Shown here: one piece after another, positions 47,400 through 58,558 of the stretch | Position numbering within the stretch: the stretch's first letter is position 1 | Layout of the letters: every line of letters starts with the position of its first letter | From: Gnetum montanum | Lineage: Eukaryota > Streptophyta > Gnetopsida > Gnetales > Gnetaceae | Reading direction: 5' to 3' | DNA: 64,000 nt | Assembly (NCBI GenBank): GCA_015680685.1 | Contig: MNCI01020574.1 | Location: forward strand, 1 to 64,000 | Program-made: the position numbers and the translations under genes | Notes under the pieces: model-generated | The model's database searches: none | Told to the model about the DNA's origin: nothing | The model's input: the letters and a program-made list of their open reading frames with translations, nothing else

Positions 47400-49040
47400 A
47401 TTCTACTGTTAGAGCTTTCCATCGAGCTATTTTGCTGCTCTCGTACAAGTTCGTTGTGATAGCCCAAAGTATGTTGCTCTTGCATATGATGTTAACCTTG
47501 CTACGAAACATGTAATGTCTCCACTTCTTTAGCGTGAATACTAGAGTGATACAATTTCTTTCTACTTCGTTATACTTTGCCTCAAAAGCTATTAGCGCAT
47601 CTCTCAAGTAATAAACTTGGATTTTAGAGCTATCATCCTTCTTTTGACATAAAAATGCTATAATAGATGTGTTCGAAGTGGCAAGGTAGATGTAGAAAGG
47701 CTTATTCCTCTATAGTGGATAAACAGTTGAGAGGTGCAAAATCTCTTTCTTTAGGTTATCGAAGGCTTGCTGACATTGTTCTGTCCACTCGAAGTTGACA
47801 CCCTTTTTTAGCATGTGTTGCATGGGGTGTAACTTGTCGGTCAACCTCATGATGAACCTCCAAATAAACTATACTCTACCTTGAAACCCGCGCAACTCTT
47901 TAAGATCATAGGTAGTGCTAAGTTGATGATGGCCCTTACTTTGTCGAGGTCCACTCGTATCCCTACCTTTGATACTACAAACTGTAGCATGCATCCAGTT
48001 TTAACTCTAAAAATACATTTCCTTGGGTTGAGATGCAATTCATGCCTGTGACAATGTTTGAGGACTACATCTAGATGATTGGGATGATCAATAGATCCCT
48101 TAGACTTGACCACTATGTCATCCACATAATCATTTACTCTCTCCAAGAGGTAGTTGCTAAAAATGTATGTCATTGCTCGTTGATAGGTTGCTCTGATGTT
48201 TTTGAGTCCAAAAGGCATCATGGTGTAACAAAAGGTTCCCCAAGGGGTCATGAAAGTGGTTGTTAATTTATGCTTTGGGTTGATGCGAATCTGGTTCTAA
48301 CCTGAGAACCCATCCATAAAGGACAATAAGGCATGACTAGTTGTAGTGTCAATAAGTTGATCAAACTTGGTAATGGGAAGTCATCTTTAATCGTTTCTTT
48401 TTTCAGATCTCGAAAATCTATACAAATTCGTATACCTCCCGTTTTCTTAGAAACTATAATGATGTTCGATACCCACTCCGAGTAATCAACCGTGCGAATA
48501 AAACGAGCTTGATACAGCATCGTGATTTTATCATGTATAGCTAGTGCAATTTTTGATTTGATTTTTTGAGCCTTTTGCTTGACTGACTTGACATGAAAGT
48601 CTAAGACAATGTTATGTTGTATGAGCCGCAAGTCTAAGCCTGACATGTCTTCATAGGACCATGCAAACACTTTGACATTGTCTTGGAGAACTCTAGATAT
48701 GTCCTTTTTCTCTTCTGGATCTAGGAGGGAGCTAATTTTCAATGTATTTATTCCCCCCTAGATGTAGTTACAGGTGTTTCAATGAGAGGATCCTCAATCA
48801 CATCCTAGGCCTCTAAGTCTAAGGCTTGGACCAGATGTTCAGGCCAATCTAGGGATGTTTCTAGGGATGTTTCTAGGGATGATACGGTGTTGGTAGTAGA
48901 TGATTCTTTGTCTATTAATTCTAACTCTAGGTGTCTTATGAGCCTGCCATGAGGACCTGTTAGGGCTAGAAGTGAATGAAGACCACCCTACATGGCCATT
49001 TTTGTTAAACCCATCACAATAAGAAAAAAGATCAAGTCAA
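47400..49040 (-). pseudogene. T2 reverse transcriptase and gypsy RNase H
   Basis: Minus strand. A lead-in with DNVKVFAWSYEDMSGLD occurs at about 48,680. RT: VDYSEWVSNIIIVSKKTGG, RICIDFRDLKKETIKDDFPL (48,500-48,380), a frameshifted LSFMDG region, then MTPWGTFCYTMMPFGLKN (48,251) and an intact YVDD at 48,128-48,117. gRNase H: FEAKYNEVERNCITLVFTLK at about 47,590-47,530. The RT is better preserved than in T1 (YVDD intact) but is still broken by stops and shifts. The N-terminal edge is next to X3. Confidence 0.88.
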
Positions 49041-49047
49041 CTGATAC

Positions 49048-49052
49048 CTATC
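49048..49052 (+). repeat. X3 left target-site duplication
   Basis: CTATC directly before the LTR; the same 5-mer follows it at 49,831-49,835. Confidence 0.85.
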
Positions 49053-49830
49053 TGATGAGACGCGATTTGCACTAGGCCGCGATATCGTGTACGCGATATA
49101 GCGTCTTCTCCTGCGATATCCCGTACGCGATATCGCGTCCCGCCACCATTTCTATAAATAAGAGGTGGCACTCCCTTCATTTCCCAATCCTGGCTAGTGT
49201 AGTGAAGCTCTGGCAGATTGATCACTCCAGAGTTAGAATTTTCCCCCATGTGCCCGCAGTAGGAGTCCTAGAGTGAACGGCTCTTTATTCGAGCAACTTG
49301 TAACCTGAACCCAAGTTGTGTACGGCAATAAAGACGAACTTGTTTGGATAAACCTTGCAGTACATGGTTTTCATTGCTTTCTGTCCTGCTTTCCTAGTGC
49401 GTTCAAGTACGACTTGATTACGAGCGTCTACGGACGTGTACGGCTAGTCAAGGAATCGGCTGCTTGACGCAATGCATGAGTACGACTCAATTACGAGCAT
49501 NNNNNNNNNNNNNNNNNNNNNNNNNNNNNNNNNNNNNNNNNNNNNNNNNNNNNNNNNNNNNNNNNNNNNNNNNNNNNNNNNNNNNNNNNNNNNNNNNNNN
49601 NNNNNNNNNNNNNNNNNNNNNNNNNNNNNNNNNNNNNNNNNNNNNNNNNNTACCTCAGACTTGCTTAACCATACACCGTGACACATACAAGCAAGCCTGG
49701 GAAGACAACGAACGATTAACCCCAAGTGTTTCTCGTGGCGTTAAGGCATTTAGTCTGCGGAGTTTGACCGGATCGCGCGTGTACGCTCGTATTCGTATGG
49801 TGGAGTGTAGGGGTACCTCGCCACTCATCA
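49053..49830 (+). mobile_element. X3: solo LTR of the Athila-like family inside T2
   Basis: It starts TGATGAG and ends CTCATCA, a 7-bp inverted terminal repeat, flanked by the 5-bp duplication CTATC. The U3 (49,070-49,145) has repeats of CGATATCG-like palindromes; TATAAATA lies at 49,153-49,160; CAATAAAG follows at 49,328. The right third matches X1, X2 and (distantly) X4. No internal coding region is present, so it is a solo LTR formed by recombination. It is CpG-rich relative to its surroundings and its termini are intact, so it is among the youngest insertions here. A 150-base assembly gap lies within it. Confidence 0.9.
49501..49650. other. Assembly gap (150 N)
   Basis: A run of n characters inside X3, following a TACGACTCAATTACGAGCAT phrase that also occurs in similar form at 49,407-49,427. 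A collapsed local repeat is a possible cause. The true LTR length is therefore uncertain. Confidence 0.98.
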
Positions 49831-49835
49831 CTATC
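49831..49835 (+). repeat. X3 right target-site duplication
   Basis: CTATC, identical to 49,048-49,052. Confidence 0.85.
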
Positions 49836-49917
49836 TATAGCAATAGCATGTAATGAATTTTTGTAAAGCAATACTGCAACATGAAATAATTTTCATCCAC
49901 TACACAAAGTTTGCAAG

Positions 49918-50240
49918 TCATCAGTTTAAGGTCTTAGTGGACTGTAATCATGCATGATCTATACATCAGAATTACCAATTTAAGGTCTTAGCAAACCATT
50001 AACGGATCTGAAAATTCAAGGGGCATTAACTTTGCCAATTTAAGGTTGTAGAGGACCATAATTAGGCTACACTATAGGTTAATATCCCATGTAAATCAGA
50101 ATTTCCAGTTTAGGGTCTTAGCAGACCATTGGCAAGTTGAATTCCATATCAAAATTTCTAGTTTAAGATCTTTATAGACCATTACTAGGTAGAATTAATA
50201 GTTAAGATTTCTAGTTTAAGGTCTTTGTGGACCACGGTAT
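49918..50240 (-). repeat. Array B2: hairpin-motif repeats between T2 pol and antisense promoter
   Basis: On the plus strand about six units such as CAGTTTAAGGTCTTAGTGGAC (49,922), AATTTAAGGTCTTAGC (49,977), AGTTTAGGGTCTTAGCAGACC (50,107), AGTTTAAGATCTTTATAGACC (50,160) and AGTTTAAGGTCTTTGTGGACC (50,214). The stem GGTC..GACC and the tail match array A2, which occupies the same place in T1. Confidence 0.8.
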
Positions 50241-50414
50241 GGTAGGTTTTGTAAAGATAAAGTAACAAGATGGGAAAAAATTTTCAATTGGCCCACCTGT
50301 TATGTTGCAGATAGTTGCTACGCTATGGTTGAACCATGATGTAATAGTGCTATGCTATAGGGGGTGTCCCATGTTAATTGAAACATCAAAATGGAAAGTG
50401 TTTTACCATGTCGG

Positions 50415-50425
50415 CTATAAATAGG
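50415..50425 (+). promoter_or_regulatory. TATA box of the T2 antisense gene
   Basis: CTATAAATAGG on the plus strand, about 130 bases upstream of the ATG at 50,551. It is equivalent to CCATAAATAGG in T1. It lies well outside any LTR. Confidence 0.65.
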
Positions 50426-50550
50426 CATTTAACCCTTGGTAAAATTTTCATTTTCATTGTCAAAGCTTACACCCAGAGCATAGCGCAATCGAAGAGAGAG
50501 AGAAATAGGCATAGCATAGCAGTTGCCAAAAACAATTCGTGAGCGAGACA

Positions 50551-53500
50551 ATGGCACCCAAAGGCGAACGCAAGCATCAAGGACTTGCTAAGGTAAACAA
50601 GGTGAAGGGCACTCTGGGGTGCCTATCCAAGGCATGCATTGAGATGCGACAAGAGACTCCATCAGCTTGGTAAGTCACTACACTACCCTTATTTCCTTTA
50701 GGTGATGAATTGTTGTTGCCATTATAATGATGGAGTTTGCATCTATTACTATTTTTATGGTTGCCCTTTCTGCCACTACGTTGTTGTTGTCGCTAGTTGG
50801 CCATAGTGGTCGTACAGATGCTACGTTACGGCTACATGTAGTATCACCCTAGCCGCTATTGTTAAGAATGGTGACTACTTTATTGCTAGGGTTTGGGCGA
50901 TTTTGGGTAGCACAACACATGCTTGGCATAACGTATTACCCTTGGAGGGGTTTAGTCATTTGCAAAAAAAAATTTATGGCAGCGTGACACATGTTTAGCG
51001 TAGTGTAGCGCGAGCTATTTCATGCTGCAAGGTAGGGTTGGGATAGCAGGGCATTGTGGATTCTCTCTCATCTACATGGTTAGACTATAAGGTTGTTGTT
51101 GTTACGCTATTTTTCTTATGTTGTAAGGCCCTTACGCCGATATGTTGGGAATCTGTCGTGTTGCTACACTGTCAAACTTGTAGGGCTGCTATGTTGTTAA
51201 ATTCACTATTTTGCCAAGTTTGCTATGTCGCGATGCTGGCCATAGTGCTATGCTTGTTATACATTACACATGGGCTTAACCGTTACTTTACGCTACTCCC
51301 AACTCTTTTTAGTATGCTACATGCAATATTTACCTTCGTTCATCTGGGGGGCTCCTTGGTTCATGCTAAAAGGGGAATTTGCAATCAGAAGATCATGCTA
51401 TGATATATGCAAATATTCAATTACGCTAAGCTATTTGTAAATAGATGGTCATACTATGCTATGTGTAAACTTCACTTGAACACAATGCTAACGTTTAATG
51501 CTTTATCACGCAGGGTTATGTTTAAACCTATCCCGATTGTTCTTGAAGTGGTAGGAGTCTTGTGCTGCCTTAGTGAACCTATGGCCAACGTGCCTCCTTC
51601 CCATGCACGTGTGGGGTAGCAAGCAGTCTGGTTCCGAGAGGGCACATGGGAGTTCTTTCAGTTCCTCCTCTTCCATTTTAGTATGATCATATGATCATAC
51701 TTATCAGCTGAGACAGTAGCCGCAATTACAGAAACACTATTGCCCGGGGCAAATCGATGTATTCTGAAATTCATGGCTGATGAGGTGATCGGAGGCGAAG
51801 GAGCAAAAGGTTTTAACCAACATCCAAGAGGCTTGAGGTGCTTAAGTTGGATCTGGGACATGCTTGAGTACAAATTCTATCACATATATAACACATTATA
51901 CGTTGCCCGTCACATGGGCACTTGTTTTCAGAACCCACCTGGAACTGTTTACTATGTCAGTGGGTGAGTTTTGTGGAGGTATCTTAACATATTTTATAAT
52001 CTATGTTACACTAGACAGGAATGTTAACTACATTTTTGTGTACTTCCAGGTTTTATATTGATGGGAATGATCTTCACGATGACACAAATGCCTTGGCGTT
52101 GGTACAAACGGCCTTCTAGAAGTTCTCCTCTACCGGGAACGTGTGTGCCAACGTAATAGGACAACTCAAGCTTGAGTTTAAAACCTACACAACCTAGTAT
52201 TCCAAATTTTATGGAAAGTGTAAGGAGGCTAGTTGGTTGGATGGGGAGTCGGCATCCCTGAAACCACTTATCGTTGAAGACGTGCTAGTGGAACTCCCAC
52301 CATTTCCTATGCCATTTAAACCTGGTACACTAAACTATGGATTTGTTGTTATGTGTTTGAGTGATGGTGTGATTTCATGATTTTGTTTGCTAACTTTTTC
52401 ATTTTGTTTTGCAAACTGTTACAATGGTGACAGAATCCTAAGAGGTCACTGTGATCACCTCTAGGTGTAATGAAACCAACCTCTTTTTCAAGTATGGAGA
52501 GGTGGAGGAGACTTAATGTTGGCTCTGCAATGGGACTCCAGTGAACATTGTCCACAACCTTCAAGAGGCTGCGCTCATGGACTTATTTTTGGTTGTAAAC
52601 CCAAGCATCCCACCTACCAAAATGCTTTCCCTAGGCAATTTCTTCTTCGAGAAGGTTGATCACTTCCATACACGTGTTCACAGTGTACAGGTGGTGTTTG
52701 AAATTGATGATCAACTATTTGCAGATATTTTTGGTGTCCCTTTTGATGGTTTCCTTGTAGGAGAAAAATCTAAAAAAGATGCAAACTATCAGGGGAACAT
52801 CAAGGAGCAGCTAGGGACGGCTAAAGATTGAAAGGGGATCTACATTGAGAAGGTCAGGCTAAAGGTTGTCTAAAAAATTTACCCTATCTTCCATGCCCAT
52901 GCCTTCCCCAAGCTACTCTCCAAAGGGAATATCCTTAGAGTGTAGCAATCTTGGATAATGAGGGATGTCATGGAAGAAGGAAGTCACTACAACTGGGCCC
53001 GGTACCTTTCTAAAGGCTTGCGTTCTGAAATCGTCAAGCTTCACGAGAAGCTTGAATCCCATTTCAATGTGCACTACACCTTCTTTGTAGCCTATCTATG
53101 GTGCTTTGCAGAATTCTTGGTAGTTCATGAGAATGGAATCTGCGTGCAACAAGACTGTAGCTAGATTTCCAAACCATGGATCTGCCAGATTTTCCATACC
53201 ACACGATCCCATGATCCCCCAAAGGCTATTGGGGAATCATTTTCAATAATGACAAGGGATCGTGTGGCATGCCCCTTTTGTGCCCAAGATAGCATGGGAG
53301 AGGCTCCCCCCATTAACATAGGTAGCGTGACAAGGGGAGAATGCCTTATTGTAGAAACAGTGAAGAGTAGGTTGCAACGTAAGAAATCTCGTCCTACCGA
53401 AGAGCCTCCCTGCACCAATGAAGACAGGGGGAAGAAGTTGCAACTCAAAATTCACATAGTGCATCCCCCAATTGGTAAGTGTATTTAACTATTTAGTTAA

Positions 53501-54420
53501 CACTTTCTATGTTATGCTACACTAGGTAGTATTACGCGGCGTAGAGTTTGTTCCAATTCAGTGTATCTTACATACTATAACTATGTTTTATTAGTAAAGG
53601 AAGGAGAATAAGAAGGGGAGGAAGAGATTCTGGCCCTTGGAATAGTGGTGACTAGTGAAGATGAAGAGGCCTTGGTCACAAAAAAAAAGGGCCTTGACTG
53701 ATGAAGAAGGGGCCCCTGCTGTAGAGGAAAGGGCCCTAGCCGATGAAGAAGAGGCCCCTGCCAATGAGGAAGAGGCCCTTGCTGGTCAACAAGAGGCTCT
53801 TGTTGATGACCCTTTTCCGATTATGGTTCAATACTAGAGGGTCATATGAGTGTCGAGGATGCTACTACACTATTGGATCAGCTGGAAAGAGAGGGGCTCC
53901 ATTTTGATGTTGGTGAGTTTGACCACTTGTTTGATAGTGTGCCGATGGGCGATCCCTCCTCTATCACCCCTGAGGGTTTTCTAGGTAGAAGCTTTACACT
54001 ATCATTTACGTTGTTCACAAAATTTTTTGTAGTCCTATTTATTATGGCTAACACATTTTATTGTGTAGCAAACACCACTATTGATACTCCTAGCCCTTCT
54101 TCGATCTGCCTCCAACCATGGACCAAGACCCCCGAAAAATTCACTTTTATGGAGGGAGTGGTCGATCACATGATCGATCATCTAAGGCAAATCAATTCGA
54201 AGATTGGTAAGTTAAATTTTCTATGCTAGGCTTTCTACATTGTTACAATTTCATTATGTTGCTGTGACTAATGCCCTTCCATGTGCGGTTGGCAGCCTCT
54301 CGCCTCAAGTGGGATCCCAAGCAGGTAATTGAGGTCAACGCTATTTCTGAATTCCCATTGTCACATATATGATGAAGAAAGTGTGCATTGTACTCAGCAC
54401 GCTCTCTGTGGAAGTGTAGG
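50551..54420 (+). pseudogene. T2 antisense accessory gene, spliced, unknown function
   Basis: Deduced exons: E1 50,551-50,669 (MAPKGERKHQGLAKVNKVKG), E2 51,514-51,963 (ends CFQNPPGTVYYVSG), E3 52,050-52,324 (FYIDGNDLHDD to LPPFPMPFKPG), E4 about 52,422-53,474 (LFADIFGVPFDGFLVG; HYTFFVAYLWCFAEFLVVHE), E5 53,600-53,912 (acidic repeats), E6 54,069-54,206 (KFTFMEGVVDHMIDHLRQIN), E7 from 54,296 (AASRLKWDPKQ), lost after about 54,420. Introns are 844, 86, ~97, 125, ~156 and 89 bp. Donors are good (GTAAGT at introns 1, 4 and 6; GTGAGT at intron 2). Only a few stops interrupt the exons. The C-terminal part present in T1 is deleted. No known family is recognised; the orientation opposes gag-pol. Confidence 0.78.
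53685..53805 (+). repeat. Acidic ~30-base repeats in exon 5 of the T2 antisense gene
   Basis: Four to five tandem copies of a unit encoding roughly (A)LADEEEAPA (ALTDEEGAPA, ALADEEEAPA, NEEEALAGQQ). The T1 equivalent (30,934-30,640) is also acidic (a Glu run followed by EAPILEERVL), but not as regularly repeated. Confidence 0.8.
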
Positions 54421-54424
54421 CTAT

Positions 54425-54460
54425 TTTTGCTAGTTTTAGGCCTTAGCGGGTCGTTGTGTT
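54425..54460 (-). repeat. Single hairpin motif between T2 antisense gene and protease
   Basis: GCTAGTTTTAGGCCTTAGCG on the plus strand (the GGCC-type motif reversed), at the position where T1 has the seven-unit array A1. The rest of a B1 array may have been lost in the deletion that removed the antisense gene's C-terminus. Confidence 0.6.
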
Positions 54461-54632
54461 ATGCAAACAATGGACATAATGTGGACAATGTGAACAATGA
54501 TGAAGATGCTAGCATAAACAATGAATATAGAGTAGAGCAATGTGGCCAATGGATGTATAATTGATGCAAGCAGTAATCATGGTGGAAGCAGTGATGTAGT
54601 TATGCTAACGCAAGTAGCAATCATTCTCGCAG

Positions 54633-55250
54633 CTACCTCCTAACCCATCGTGGGCTCGGTGATGCATACGGTCGAGGGGCCTTGCTATGATATTTGTTTA
54701 TGTCATCATCTACTTCTTGAAAGGGAAGCTTAGCCCATGTTGCTGCTTCATTTGAACTGGTTTCAACTTGTTCAAGTGCTTCAGTTTGAACAGGGGTTTG
54801 GTCTTCAAATATTTCAATCTCTAATCCTTGCTCCATTCCTACATTGTTTATGGCTTGGGAGGCCACTTCATCACCATGAATTATCACCTTCCCCTCCTGC
54901 ATAGGGCAAGTGAATCTCTTGGTGTATTAGAGAGGAAATAGCCCTAAAGTGGGCTAACCACGATCTCCCCAGGATCAAGTTGAATATTGCACTTGTGGGG
55001 AACTAGTCCCCTACCACAAAGTTGATGTGCACAGTTCCTGTTACCTACACACATGTTCCATTAAATGATTTTAGGTAAGATGTCATCGTGGGCTTGATTT
55101 GATTGACCAAGCCTAATTTTTCCACTATGAAAAAGGGGATGACATTAGCATTAGGCCCGTTATCAACATGTACCCTTCGGATCTTGCACTGACCAACTAG
55201 AATTGTGATGAACATGGGTGCTGTTGTCACCTAACTCTTTTCAGGGTTAT
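54633..55250 (-). pseudogene. T2 protease region
   Basis: The minus strand at about 55,190-55,110 reads IRRVHVDNGPNANVIPFFIV, in which DNG occupies the place of the D(S/T)G active-site triad. It is nearer to functional than the T1 version (DDK). The downstream segment 54,902-54,633 (EGKVIIHGDEVASQAINNVG) matches the T1 tail, ending in a PSPRWVRR-like C-terminus (T1 INPRWIKK). The central flap region is degraded. Confidence 0.75.
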
Positions 55251-55289
55251 CCTTAATGGACTCATCACGGAACATTAGCTAAGATGGCC

Positions 55290-58200
55290 ATGACTTCTCG
55301 GTTGTAGAGGGAAGCATGATAGAATGAATCCCTTTCTCCTCTGCCGGCATGTTTTCGTTGACTGGTATAGATATTAACATACAAACCATGGCCTCGCGGT
55401 GCGTAGTAGAAGTCATCACCAAGTTGTACATGCTCAAGGTTATCTTTTTCTATTTTAGAGCCTGTTTAAACTGGGTAAGGGTGTTGAATACATCCTACCC
55501 ACCATCTTGCCTGTTACCCTTCTCCTCCTCCATTCACCCTAGGAGATGAATTTTCTGAGGAGGGGGAGCTTTAGGTTGAGGATTTTTCTTTCTCAGATGG
55601 GGTAGTGGTGTTCACTTCTATGCGTCATTATTAGTTGTTGATGATGAGGGGACCGCAGGTGTTGAGGAAAAGGGGGTAGGCTTGGGAGGACCTAAGGCGG
55701 TACATTCCTTGACCATCTTGTCCATCAAATGCTCCTCCCATTTCTTTGAATGGGGGGGGGGGGGTTGGGGGGATGTTTTAGTTGGTTGGCTCTATGTGGT
55801 AGGGGCAATTGAATGTTTTGGCACCCTAATGACAAATGGTACTTGTGGTGTTGGCGTAGGGGGCAGCGTGGTCTTGAGCATGAAAGGTGCAAGGGAGGAT
55901 TTCTTAGGGGGAATTTTAAGAATGAATGGTTGTTGTGGTGTCTTTTTTGCTGTTGTTGGTGTCGCCATCCTACATTGAGGCACACGCACCATGAATGGTT
56001 ATAGTGATGGTTCTGGGTTACTGTCAATGCCAATCGTGTTGATGATATACCTCTTGTTGTTGGCATTGAGGGGGTCCTTGTAAACGTGCATGGATTGGTT
56101 TTCAGGGTGGACAAGACCACTTTCATCCAGGATAAGTTTGACCTAATCGATCATGCATTGAATGTCATCTTTCAATGCCAGGTAGTAGTCTGTGTCATGA
56201 CTACATAGTTGATGGTAGTCACAGAACTGTTCCAGTCTGATATTCTTGGGAACTTGCAGCTCATTGGGTGTGGCCAAGGAGGGATCCCTAAGAGGTTCAC
56301 TTATGATGCTTAATCGTGTCCTCTGACATCTGGCTATGTTGAATATACCCAACCCCCAACAATTGCTTCAGGACTTCTGAAGGCTTAACGGGTAAAGGAG
56401 TGTACTTTGGAATGATCCTTGCACTCAAATTTAGGTTTAAGCTAGGTTGATGCCTTTGGTGCTGATGTTGAAGGCTGATCGATGTTGCTTGAGCTAGATT
56501 TTGTTCCTGTGGCCACCTTTTTATTATTGTTGTTGTTGGGTTTGGCCTCGTTTGCCACAACGGCCACTGTAGTTGTTGCGGCCTTGCCCTTCTCCTTGTC
56601 CTTTTTGATATATGTGTTTTTGTATGCAACATAGGCCAGATCTTTACTAGCTTTAGCCGCATTTTGGATGCTCTTTGTCTAAGCGAAAGCTTAACTGAGG
56701 GAGCATGGGGCTAGGTAGTATAGTTTTGACTTAATGAAGTCATTTACTACCCCCTTGAAGATAGCCAACAAATGGGCCTCTGCGATAGGCTCACGGATCT
56801 CATTCAAGGTGGCGCTCCACCGCTGTATAAACCTTTGCACAAATTCCAATGATTCTTGCTTAACATTCATCAACTAATCTAGCATGACCTCCGGTTTCAA
56901 GTTATACTTGAAACGAGTCACGAACTAACTTAACAGCTCCTCTAGAGTTGAGATGGAGGCGTGTGGGAGCAAGCGATACTAGTCTAGAGCTTTGCCCGTC
57001 AAAGACATGGCAAAGAAGTCAATGATAGTGTGGGGCCACTATTGCAACAACAAAGATTCAGATCTAAAAATTACTAGATGTGCATTGGGATCACCCTCCC
57101 CATTATATTTTGTAAATTTTGGGAGTGGTATCCCAGCGGGCAATGTGAGCATGGGGATGGTCGAGTTGATGGGGATGTCATGGTAGAAATCCATGACCTA
57201 CACCATGTCGGAACCGGTAGCTTTAAGGAATTTAATTTCCTTAGTGAGGGTTTGGATAAGTTGGAATGTTTGGTCCAAACCCAATGACATTGCAGATGAC
57301 TGTTGGGTTGCATGAGAAGCTGTTGTATGTGCCAATGGGGGTTGCGGTGGAAGGGCAGGGACCTGCCCCATGGGCAGCACTATTGGTGCTACTCTTGTGA
57401 ATGGTGCTGCTTGGGCCATCCACCACCTGGTGGGTGATGCTGTTGGTGGGGTAGCCACTGGTAGAGCCATGGGGTTGGTACTTTGCATGATTGATGGGGT
57501 GGACCACAACCCCATGCTTGGTTGTACCACTTGTAGGACTTGATACGCTTGGTGGTGAACATGATGTGACATCTGGGAGGATTTCACAACAAGGAGAGAA
57601 GTGGTTGGGGTCCACCACGAAGTTGGGGCTGGGCCTACCACTGATGGTGGGATAGGTGTAGATGATGGAATGGGAGCAAGAACTCCATGCAACTAGGATG
57701 TAGGCATGATGTGCACATATGGCAATGTAGCTATGACTAGTGCTTGGTATGATGATGGAACAAAGTGAAAAGGGAGAGTGCTCGGGAATGAAACTGAAGC
57801 AGCAGTGTGGTGGTACGCTAAGGGTACGAGATGGTTGCCCATGGCTGATGAAAGTGTAGGTTGTGGTGGAGTTGTGGTAATCACAAAGGGGGAAGAAGCA
57901 AAGAGCAGGTTTAACCAGAAGACCACAGTGGATGGGATAACCACTAGGTAGGTGTGGCCACTTCCTAGACTTACTGACTCATATCAACCCATCCAAGATC
58001 TATTGATACGTGTCTATTAGGTGGATGCTAACATCAGGGGTAGGGATAAATTCCCTCCCATTTCGATGAAGGAACTCAAACTTACGTTTTTCTTCGAGTT
58101 CTTGGTGATCCAAGGGCATATTCTCTTGGATCTTTGTGCAGAGGAAGTTATAGCACTCTCTGTCTTGTGCCAAGCACTTAGGTGACATGTGTTGGAGCTT

Positions 58201-58317
58201 AAGAGACTGACGTGGCACTAGCACTGGGCTAGGTAGTCGCTCAACACCTATGGTGTTTTGATCCAAGGAAGGAACCTCAAGGTTCAAGGTGGGAATGACA
58301 GTGGTTGCAGGAATCAT
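55290..58317 (-). pseudogene. T2 gag polyprotein
   Basis: The start at 58,317 gives MIPATTVIPTLNLEVP, continuing 105 residues with LEEKRKFEFLHRNGREFIP. A Pro/His/Ser-rich linker spans about 57,960-57,330. GLDQTFQLIQTLTKEIKFLK (about 57,290-57,220) matches the T1 capsid lead. The capsid core is frameshifted around 57,200-56,900, then VKQESLEFVQRFIQRW (56,870), a basic segment, KYTPLPVKPSEVLKQLLGVG, and the Cys/His segment QFCDYHQLCSHDTDYYLAL (56,240-56,180). A G run at 55,752-55,763 marks a low-complexity break. It is organised like T1 gag. Confidence 0.85.
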
Positions 58318-58535
58318 TTTGTATGATTATCAAGAAATCGCAAATGAGAAATACAGAAATCAATAAGCTATCAGAGGCTTTTCATCTTACTAGGTTCCAA
58401 AGGAACTGTCATTGCAATCAGTCTGCACCACATGATGCGTAGACAACCACAAGGGTGTCACATCTATGCTAGTAGGTGATGAGGTATAGACAACGTGTAG
58501 GTCTACCCATAAGACATAGAAAGAGCACCAAAAGG

Positions 58536-58552
58536 CCCTCCTTCTAGTGCCA
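58536..58552 (-). promoter_or_regulatory. T2 primer-binding site
   Basis: TGGCACTAGAAGGAGGG on the minus strand, six bases after the 5' LTR end. It starts with the TGG expected for a tRNA 3' CCA primer. Confidence 0.75.
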
Positions 58553-58558
58553 AAAAAA

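Noticed and set aside
49464-49853. Open frames crossing the N gap
   Set aside because: They are open only because the gap contains no readable codons; the flanks are LTR sequence.
55682-55978. Gly/Val-rich plus-strand ORF in T2
   Set aside because: Antisense shadow of the Pro-rich end of gag, starting near a G homopolymer.
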